In this document: positions 14,838 to 24,100 of the stretch, in pieces
How the letters are laid out: the number at the start of each line of letters is the position of its first letter
Numbering within the stretch: the first letter of the stretch is position 1
NCBI GenBank assembly: GCA_008711295.1
Contig: VUYV01000015.1
Location: forward strand, 8,515,490-8,579,489
DNA: 64,000 bases
Source of the DNA: Anarhynchus alexandrinus
Lineage: Eukaryota > Chordata > Aves > Charadriiformes > Charadriidae
Reading direction: 5' to 3'
Notes under the pieces: generated by a model
Databases searched by the model: none
Told to the model about the DNA's origin: nothing
What the model saw: only the letters and a program-made list of their open reading frames with translations
Translations under genes and position numbers: made by a program

Positions 14838-16529
14838 CTGCAAGGAAAGGAGGTGTCAGTATGCTACTTTTAAAGACAGGGAAATAAAAACATTAAATAC
14901 GGTTGTTTTGCAAAAGGCTCCTGACTTCAGTTTCCTTATGCTGAGCTCCTGCAGAAGACACTGACTGTAACCTGGGTCTGAGATGTTCTGCTCATATGGA
15001 AACGGCATTGAAAGGGTCTCATCGCTGGGTGCACGGACATGGAAACCTCTCAAATTAAACGCTGCTAATGAAAAACCTGTCTAATCCTTCCCCGAGATCA
15101 CCAGCAGACTCCAAGACCTTTAAATATTTTGGCATATTAATTTACACATCATACTGATTTTAGCTTTTAGCTACTAAGACAGAAGCTTAACTCCTCTCGC
15201 GGTCTTTCTGCCTCCACACCTGATGGCTCTTCTCTGTCTCACCGCATTTGGTGCTGGAGAAGACACCAGCCTTGACCGCAGCCACCCAGCACCCACCTGC
15301 AAAGAGCTTGTGGCTGCAGCTGAGCGGGACGTTATCCCATTTCCTATAAAAACACTCATGATTTCAAAACCATTCCTGCTTTGCTGTTGGACCAAACTGA
15401 GATCTTTAGGGCATCACAGTGGGGATGGAGAGAATAAGAAAGCCAGAAAGAGGCCTCCAAGAACAGACAGTATCTCCCTGGGCATTGCCCCGCTCACACC
15501 AGCTGCTGGGCTAAAGCCTCCAACATCCCTACAAGTGCTGTAAATATTGAGCTTCTGGCTCTTTTAAGGTGAGTTATTACCCATTTTACCCTGGTTTAGT
15601 TATTTATTACTTATTACAATATCCAGAAATTCCACCTGGGAGCTGTGAAATCTTTCCCAGTAAAAAACTAATCAAAACTCAGAATTTCTCCTTAAAATTC
15701 TTAGCCTTAATGAACTGTTATTTTCCGAGCAGCTCTGGGTGGGAGCCGCCTTCCCCCCCCGGTCCCAGGCCATTAGGGTTACAGTGAGGTTAGTGCAGAG
15801 CCGCGCTCCCTCCATCAATACGACGCCCATCACAACAGCTCCCAAGCATCTCCCCGGCTGGTTGTCACCTTTTGGCCGAAGCAGCCAGGGATTATTTTGA
15901 TGCGCTTCCTCCTCGCTGTTGTAAAGCTATTCTCACTGCTCCTGTCATTTTCGGAAGCCAACGGTGAAGAGCAGGACCCCATCCTGCCCAGAGCCTGGCG
16001 TTGCACAGACAAAAGGAGGACACGTCCCCACCCATCGTTACAGCGTTACAATGGCAAGAGGCAACAGCTGGATGCAAAGGCACGGGAGGAAGAATGAGAA
16101 GACATCGCCATGACCGACGGTCTGGTGGGGCTTTATTGGCATCGGGAATTTTTTAAAACGATGAAGCGTTTGATGATGAGGCTTAGTTGATTCATTTCCT
16201 GCAAGACTAAGTCTGGTTGTGGGCCGGCAGCTGAGAAACCTCTGTCCTTTCTTTTTTATGCCACTGCCGTTAGGATGCTGCTCCTCGAGGGGGACCACAC
16301 ATCTGCAAGAAAAGCTGCATCCTCAGGACACTCCAGTCAAACCCACGCTCCCTGGGGAGAAGCAGTTAGCGTCATCTCCAGCCTCCTGAAACACGAGGTT
16401 TTGCTCCCAGAACATGTATTCATTCTGCAGAGTCAGAAATGAAGAAGGGCTGGGAATGGTCCCCAAGAGAAGAGCAGCAGTCCCCAGCCACAACCTGCTG
16501 TGTGTGCGAGAGCTATGAGAGAATGGAAT
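14838..16529. other. Intergenic, no gene seen
   Basis: No coding exon, RNA gene or repeat element was recognised in this stretch. Short open frames are scattered and lack splice context or similarity that I can name. Confidence 0.55.
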
Positions 16530-16554
16530 GGGAGAGGAGAGGGAGAGGAGAGGA
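16530..16554 (+). repeat. GGAGA-type purine microsatellite
   Basis: GGGAGAGGAGAGGGAGAGG runs directly into an old minus-strand CR1 3' end (TTTCAGTTGGAAGGGACCTG). It may have grown from the CR1 terminal repeat, which is normally (ATTCTATGAT)n. Confidence 0.7.
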
Positions 16555-16612
16555 TTTCAGTTGGAAGGGACCTGCAAGGATCATCTAGTCCATCTCCCAG
16601 CCCACATGGAGT
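16555..16612 (-). mobile_element. Old CR1 3'-tip fragment
   Basis: TTGGAAGGGACCTGCAAGGA and CATCTAGTCCATCTCCCAGC are the reverse complement of the CR1 3' tip. It is short and diverged. Confidence 0.6.
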
Positions 16613-16710
16613 CAGGAGGTGGCTGGATTAAGGAAGGCTCGTAGGGGTGCAGGGTACGAACTCAGCACTCCGGGAAAGCACTGCCGGAAAGTCAGGTTAA
16701 TTCTAGATCA

Positions 16711-17312
16711 CTGAATCATAGAAGGGTTTGGGTTAGAAGGGACCTTTAAAGATCATCCCGTCCCACCCCCCCACCTTGGGCAGGGACACCTCCCACCAGA
16801 CCAGGTTGCTCCAAGCCCCGTCCAACCTGGCCTTCAACACCTCCAGTGATGGGGCAGCCACAGCTTCTCTGGGCAACCTGCGCCAGGGGCTCACCGCCCT
16901 CACAGTGAAAAATTTCTTCCTAATATCTCATCTAAATCTCCTCACTTTCAGTGTAAAACCATTCCCCCTAGTCCTATGGCTCCCCTCCCTGGTCAAGAGT
17001 CCCTCCCCAGCTCTCCTGGAGCCCCTTTAGGCACTGGAAGGGGCTCTAAGGTCTCCCTAGAGCCTTCTCTTCTCCAGGCTGAACCCCCCCAACTCTCCCA
17101 GCCTGTCCTCCCAGCAGAGGGGCTCCAGCCCTCGCAGCATCTCCGTGGCCTCCTCTGGCCGCGCTCCAACAGCTCCGTGTCCTTCTGCTGTTGGGACCCC
17201 CCGAGCTGGAGGCAGCACTGCAGGGGGGTCTCCCCAGAGCGCAGCAGAGGGGCAGAATCCCCCCCCCCTCGCCCTGCTGGCCACGCTGCTGGGGATGCAG
17301 CCCGGGATGGGG
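16711..17312 (-). mobile_element. CR1 LINE fragment, minus orientation
   Basis: It begins with the reversed tail CTGAATCATAGAAGG and continues CAGGGACACCTCCCACCAGA, AACACCTCCAGTGATGGGGC and TTCTTCCTAATATCTCATCT. It then runs on into ORF2-derived sequence (TCTCTTCTCCAGGCTGAAC ... CTGCTGGCCACGCTGCTGGG). At its truncated 5' end it abuts a plus-strand CR1 tail. The pair lies a few hundred bases upstream of the LIPG promoter. Confidence 0.9.
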
Positions 17313-17315
17313 TCA

Positions 17316-17372
17316 GCTGAATGGCCCTTAAGGTCCCTTCCAACCCAAACCATTCTGTGAATGAAATGAAAT
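17316..17372 (+). mobile_element. CR1 3' tail, plus orientation
   Basis: TTAAGGTCCCTTCCAACCCA, then AACCATTCTGTGA, is a CR1 3' tip reading left to right. It sits head-to-head against the truncated end of the minus-strand CR1, so the two copies face each other with their 3' ends outward. Confidence 0.8.
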
Positions 17373-17474
17373 CGCTTCTGAACGATCAGCAACTGCTAAA
17401 AATCTCAGCAATAAAAAATAGGACTAAAAGGTCAGTTTTTCACAATAGAGGGTCTGTAACTTTACGGTATCACT

Positions 17475-17950
17475 CACGTGGCTGATGGGCTGCGAGTGGG
17501 TGATGCCCCTCGGGATGTATCTCGTGCCCGTCAGGTCCACAGCCCCCCCCCGAGTGCCTTCCCGCGGGTGGAGCTGAAAGCCGCAGCCCCACGCCGGCTC
17601 CTGGGTCGGTGGGGCGCGCTGCCGCCCCACGCAGCCCTCTGCCCACGCGGGGGCCGCCCGTCCCCGCTGCCCCTCGGGGTGACATTGCTGAAGACCCACC
17701 CGTGACCGCTTCCCCCCCACCACCACCCGCCGGGCTCCCCACGCGGCGCGTTCCCGCGCCCCCCCCACCCCACGCGTGAGCGCCGCGCCGCGCCCCGCCC
17801 CCTTTCCATTCAAGCTCCGTGACGCCAGAGAGGGCGTGACCAATGGGAGCGGCGCTAGAGGTCGGTGCCGCCTGGGCCCGCCCCATCGGGCCACGAGGCC
17901 CCGCCCCCGCGCGGCCCCTTAAAGCGCCCCGCCGCCCGCCGGGCCCCGAC
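17475..17950 (+). promoter_or_regulatory. LIPG: CpG-rich LIPG promoter region
   Basis: Visible elements are an E-box CACGTG (17475-17480), a GC box CCCCGCCC (17793-17800), a CRE half-site TGACG (17820-17824), CCAAT (17840-17844) and a second GC box near 17878-17885. An A/T patch, CCCTTAAAG (17917-17923), could act as a weak TATA element. That would put the start near 17950, about 55 nt before the ATG. CpG is dense from 17560 on. SREBP binds such E-boxes and is reported to control mammalian LIPG; its use here is inference. An in-frame ATG at 17843 lies upstream of the likely start and is not used in my model. Confidence 0.6.
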
Positions 17951-18004
17951 GCTGCCGCCGCCGCCCCGTCCCGCCGTCCGTCCGTCTGTCCGTCCTTCCG
18001 AGCG

Positions 18005-18122
18005 ATGAGGAGGCTCGTCCTCCTGCTGTGCACCGGCGTGACCTGTTGCATCGCGGCGGGAGGCGCTCCGCGGGTGGCGGAGGCTGCGCTGCTGGGAGGA
18101 GGAGGAGGAGGAGGCAGCAGAG
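18005..18122 (+). CDS. LIPG: LIPG exon 1: signal peptide and poly-Gly segment
   Basis: The ATG at 18005 has G at -3 and starts a hydrophobic leader, [17 protein letters not shown], with likely cleavage after residue 18 or 20. The frame stays open upstream to an ATG at 17843, but that translates GC-rich promoter sequence. The exon ends AGCAGAG before GTGAGC. Six GGA codons and one GGC (18095-18115) encode seven glycines in the short N-terminal region that precedes the lipase fold. Confidence 0.9.
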
Positions 18123-21100
18123 GTGAGCGGGTGGGCGAGCGCGGACCCACGCGGGACGGGGTCGGGGGTGCGCGGAGCGGGTTCCCCTCTCCCAGGTGAG
18201 GCTGAAGCCCAGAGGCGCTTTGCTGAACCTTCCTCCTCTCCACTGGTTTGCAGATGCCACCATCAGCGAGCTGCTGGAAGACCGGCAGGAGCGTGCGCCG
18301 GCACCGAAGCCGCAGGTGAAGTTCAATCTCCGCTCCTCGCCGCACGCCGAAGAGGACGGTTGCGCGCTCGCCATCGGCCACCACAAGTGTCTGGAGGACT
18401 GCAAGTTCAACGTGACGGCTAAAACCTTCTTCATCATTCACGGCTGGACTGTAAGTATGGAGGAGTTGGTGGGGAGGAGAGGTTCAGTGTTCAGTCTGTC
18501 CACTTAGAGCGTGCAACCTGCCCCGTAAATGGTCTGGGTCTCCAGAATACCTGGAATGTCTCTTTGCACAGAGAAGCTGTGGCTGCCTCATCCCTGGAGG
18601 TGTTCAAGGCCAGGTTGGACGGGGCTTGGAGCAACCTGGGCTGGTGGGAGGTGTCCCTGCCCACGGCAGGGGGGTGGAACTAGATGGTCCCTTCCACCCT
18701 AAACCATTCTATGGGATTTAAGGCAACTTTTTATGTTTTGAGTACTGCAGCCTCTTGGTAGCTGCACCTGAGTTTTCTGCAGCAGTGTGATTGGTCATAC
18801 TTAACTCTATGAAATCACCCAACTCATTTGCAACTGCCCAAGATCCCTTCATGGCCCCACTGATTTTTTCCACCCTAAACGGTTCTGTGTCTGTATAACG
18901 TGAATGTGGTAAAGGCACCTTGTGATTTTTCCCTAAAATCCAACTAACTGACCACTGTGAAGGGGGCACTTGGCTTGACACACGTATAGGCTTTCTGTAA
19001 TCATAGACCTGTGTCTGCAGTCTTCACTTCTGCTATGTGGTCTCCTCGATAAAGACACAGAGGGCAGACACAGGCTTTATCGAGCTTTCTTCTCCTGCAT
19101 TTGATGTGGCCGAGCGTGTGGCACGAGGGGACTTATCAACTCTTGCCAGGGCTTATGCAAACAGCAGTGCCAGGACTGGAAAATAGTTTTGCAATCCATC
19201 AAAATTTCTGAAAGTCTCAAAAAGAGTGATAAGGTGGCATATAATGAATGCTTTCCCCTCCTGCCTTAAAAAGGCAAGGCGGCTAATTACATCCAGAGTC
19301 TCTCAAAACCTGTTTTTCTTACCCCATCAGTGCAGCAAGGAGAAGTAGTGGGGCTTGGAGAGGAGCAGCACACAGCTGGAGCAGCATATGTAAATGATAT
19401 GCAAATAACTTAACTGTGACTGTGTAATTTTGAGCCCGGGAGCTGGAAACTACCACCTGACTTCTCTTTCTAGATGAGCGGCATGTTCGAAACCTGGCTG
19501 GGCAGCTTGGTATCCGCTCTTCAGGAGAGGGAGAAGGATGCCAACGTGGTGGTGGTGGATTGGCTTTCTCTTGCCCACCAGCTCTACACCGATGCTGTGA
19601 ACAACACGCAGATCGTCGGGAAAAGCATAGCCAGGCTGCTCGACTGGTTACAGGTAACGCGAGTTAAGGACGGTGGCTGTTGTAACGCTCTGTGAGGGAC
19701 TGTTGCACAAGGGAGCAGTTACCGGCTCCAGCGCTCACCAGTGGGAAGGTGCTGGTGTAATCCAAACCCCAAGGCTTGGTGGGGCGATGGCTCACAGCAA
19801 AGGTGCTGCGCTCAGCACGAGCACGTGCTATGGCCCTTTCCTGGGAGATGCCGCTTTGCGGCATGCTCAGAGCAGCGATGTCGAAGCGGACTTCAAATTT
19901 AGGAGTCCTTCCTCCTGAACTTAGGAGCTGGGCCTTCAAAGTCAGCATTGGCTTAGCAAGAGGTGGAAAAGGAGAAGGTCCATGGTGCTACACTTGGTGG
20001 TTGAGTCCATGGCCAGTCCTGAGGTCTGCTGGCAGCTCCCTGGGAGAAGGCTGCTCCAAATGCTGCTTAAACAGAGAGTATTGAAATTGGGGTTGAAAGC
20101 TCAGTACTGTGGTTGGGGGCAAACCACAAGTGCCATCCAAACCCTTCAACTTCTACTTGTCTCGGCAAAATAAAGAACGGAGCATGCTTGTCTGCCCCCT
20201 CCCTCCAGTCTCTTCTTAAAATTGCACCTGAGCCCTGCAGATAGGACCGGAGCCAGATGCCCCAAAAGACAGGGGGGTGACAAATTATCATTTCTTTTTT
20301 TTTTTTTAATTTTCTTCCTCGCAGGAGAACCCGCTCTTCCAGCTTGAGAACGTCCACCTGATCGGGTACAGCCTGGGTGCCCACGTCGCCGGCTTTGCTG
20401 GTAACCACGTCCATGGGACAATAGGCAGAATTACAGGCGAGTGGCTTTTTAAGCAGGCTCTTACCTTTCCTTAGCGGCAGAGGGTTTCCCCGAAGAGACT
20501 CGTTTCCTGTGTTGCTGCGATGTTGTTTTGGGCTTGCGATGTCAGAAATGACAAGTTTCCTACCTGTGGTGGCAGCGGGGAGCACAGGTCTCTTAACAAG
20601 TATCTTAATTTTGAACCCCAAATGTAGGGGAGGTTCAATGAAAAACCTTTCAGAGGACAACCTGATCTTGAGTATTTTTTAAGTTAAATGTGTGTTCGGA
20701 ACAAGTCCAGCTCAAGCCCTTACTATCCAGATAACAAGCCTCTGAGTGATATTGTTTCTGTAATTATTGCTCATAAATTAATGAAAGTGAAAACTATTGG
20801 GTGCAGTTTGTCCCATCCCATGGGATGTTTGGTCAAAAAAAAAACCCCAGCCCCTTATTCTGAGTGTCTTGAACAGAGTGTTTCTAACTCCAAACGGAAG
20901 CTGATTTCAACATGGGAGAACTTTGGGCATGGTAGAAGGGGTCGCATTAAGCGTTTAAATGTGACACTGGCAGCAAGACTTCCTCAGAGCCTCACAATAA
21001 ATACCTCTATTCGGTCAAGCAGGAAAAATCACCTAACGATCAAGTTGGGGAAGCACAGCTTCAGGTTTGGGGGTGAGGCTCAGAAGTTAACAGAANAACC

Positions 21101-24100
21101 TAACGATCAAGTTGGGGAATGGCTGAAGAGCACAGCTTCAGGTTTGGGGGTGAGGCTCAGAAGTTAACAGAAAATTCCAACCCATCATGGGCTCTCGGAT
21201 GCAGGGATCACCTGGCTGCTGCTTAAACTTGTAATAGTCACTCCATATGTCCCATCTGAAAACAGACTAAGTGTAGCCAAGGCAGCTTTGGCTACCAACA
21301 GACTCTGTGGGGTGCTAGACCTCTTCTGGTGTTCAATCATCTGCTACCTCTTGAAGTATCTCTTCACTATGACCTAGCAAAGACTCATTGCTCCCAACAG
21401 ATAGTCTGAACCATTGCCGTAGAACAAACTGGTGCTACTACTGGGTTGTATTGCACCAAAAGCAGTATGGGACATCTCCATTTGTTCCCTCAGTGAGCCT
21501 GTGATGAAGAGATCTTGGGGGACAGTGTCTGGGATGAGGAAGGGACTGTCTCTGTAGCACCTGGTTAGGAGAGCTCCTAGCAAGAGGCTCCTGGCTATAT
21601 TCTGTATGAAATAACCTAATTTCTGACTTGGCGTCTTGCATACTGTCTCTAACCCCAGGCCTGGATCCGGCTGGCCCTATGTTTGAAGGAGTGGACCCTA
21701 GCAGGCGCCTCTCCCCTGATGATGCTAGCTTTGTGGATGTCCTTCACACCTACACGAGGGAAACACTCGGCGTTAGCATTGGGATCCAGATGCCTGTGGG
21801 CCATGTTGACATCTACCCCAACGGAGGAGACTTCCAGCCTGGCTGTGGATTAAGCGATGTCTTGGGAGCAATTGCTTATGGGAGTAAGTTCTCATTACTT
21901 ATTTTGCCTCTGGCCAGTGTTGACTCCTCGCAAATAGTCTTGGGTTGATGCTGAGGGATGATCTGATTTAGCAGAGCAGAGAAAACTATATTTTCCTTCT
22001 AAACTGCCTGTACTACTGGAGACTTGCTAGAAACTAGACCTGCTTTTAATTCTGAAGTAGCATGTTCTCACTCTAACACCTGATCACAAACTATGGTCGT
22101 CTTATGCTGGGTCTAGAATCCTCTTGAAAGCTCTCTTCATGATAGAGACTAAGCGAATGGTCCTCTTCAAGCCTCTTCCACTAACCTCTTGAATTGCTAC
22201 TGTTTGAAAAATGTTCAAGTTTGGCCATGCTCAAGTCACATTGGGCTACGAAAAGGCATAGCTCGTTATATTTTACCAGCTGCTGGGGTGATAAACAAAA
22301 TGTATCCCTTGCAACTCTGCTTCTCTAGCAATCGGTGAAGTCGTTAAATGTGAACACGAGCGGTCTGTGCACCTCTTCGTGGACTCCCTCGTGAACCAAG
22401 ACAAACAAAGCTTCGCCTTCCAATGTACCGATTCCAGTCGCTTCAAGAAGGGAATCTGCCTGAGCTGCCGGAAAAACCGCTGCAATGGCATCGGCTACAA
22501 CGCCAGGAAAACACGGAACAAAAGAAACAGCAAGATGTACTTAAAAACAAGGGCTGACATGCCGTTCAAAGGTACCCTATCCCTCTTAGAAAGAGCATAG
22601 CCTCATCTCTAAGAGCAGATTCCCAAAGTCAATGTCGGGAAAGATGCAGAGGTGTAAAAATAGCGTCACCACAAAGCAGCACAGCACTGGGCATTAGTCT
22701 TTCACTCTTACCCGCCTGCGTTGCTGTCCTGTGGCATTGCTGTGCTCCTTCCTCTGTGTAAAAATCAATGGGACTCTGGCCATAAGGACACTCTGCCTTT
22801 TGAGCCAGGACTAGAGCGTACAGATGTCCTACTTGCACGACCACCCCAATCTTAGGGCAGTGTAAGGTTTGGGGAGCACTCCCCAGAGTGGAGCTGCTGC
22901 TGTTGTTGTGTGTCAGCTTCATAATCCATAAGGGCAGGAAAAAGTGATCAGTGATGTCTCAATAAATAGAGGGTAATAAATATAGGGTCTAGCCTTTGGG
23001 AAATAGTGTTGGGTGGCAAAGAGCGACGCTGAGCAATGTTGTCTCTCAACCAAGTTGCTTCCATCTCTGCTCTCCTTGTTTCTCTCCAGTCTACCATTAT
23101 CAGATGAAAATGCACGTCTTCAGCTACAAGAGCTTGGGAGAGGCTGATCCCACTTTCTCCGTCACCCTTCACGGCACCAATGGAGACTCGGAACCCCTCT
23201 CGTTAGAAATGTAAGTAAGGTGGCCTGTTGTCAGCTAAGGCGGCCGCTGGGATGAGACAGGGTGGCATTACTCTTTTTCCTCTGGTAACACAAACCTTGC
23301 ACCTCAGCCTAGCAGCCTCACTTCATCACCGTTCCAAAAAACTCTTCATCTACTTAATTATAATTTATTGCTGAGAAAGCAATTTGATATGCCCAGTCAT
23401 ATATAGCCTTTTATATATATCTCCATATATATTAGCCTTCACGGCTCATGGCCGACGTACTTTGTTTTGCTTTTCCCCTCTACCGTTTGGATATAGTCTG
23501 AAAGCCCCCATATCTCTGGAGGCATTGTTGACCTCGTTTGGCCTCTCCCAGAAGAAACCTTTAAGCTATGGGAGGATGGCTGAGCCAAACACACAATGCA
23601 TTGTAATGAACCAGCTAGCCAAGCTCACTTTCTTTAGTGTAATCAGTAATTAGCTGGTGACAGTTGAACGGGGAGCACTTGATAAGCTGCAAAGGGCTCT
23701 TTAACTTCTTGCGTGGAACCAAGGAGCATCTTGGCACGCTTCCATAAGGAAAAAAACGTTGAGTCTCTGCTTGTCTTTCAGGCTCGATCAAATTGGCCTA
23801 AATGCTACTAACACCTTCCTGGTCTATACAGAAGAGGATATGGGTGAACTTTTAAAAATAAAGCTCACCTGGGAGGGAACGTCTCAGTCGTGGTACGATC
23901 TATGGAAAGAGCTGAAGAGCTACTGGTATCGGCCCGCGAAGTCTTCCCAGGAGCTGCATATCAGACGTATACGTGTGAAATCGGGGGAAACGCAACAGAG
24001 GTAATAATCATATTAGACTGCATGTGAGCTGACTCGAAACTTCAGTCAAAAGGAGAAATACGTAGAATCTAGCAAGAAAAGTTGGGGTTTTGAACTTAGT

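Noticed and set aside
17843..18004. An upstream in-frame ATG that would lengthen LIPG by 54 codons
   Set aside because: It translates GC-box and CCAAT promoter sequence and would bury the signal peptide. The ATG at 18005 directly precedes a good leader.
17470..18441. A 323-codon minus-strand frame over the LIPG promoter and first exons
   Set aside because: Shadow of the CpG-rich plus-strand sequence; residues are mostly Gly, Arg, Ala and Pro with no domain.
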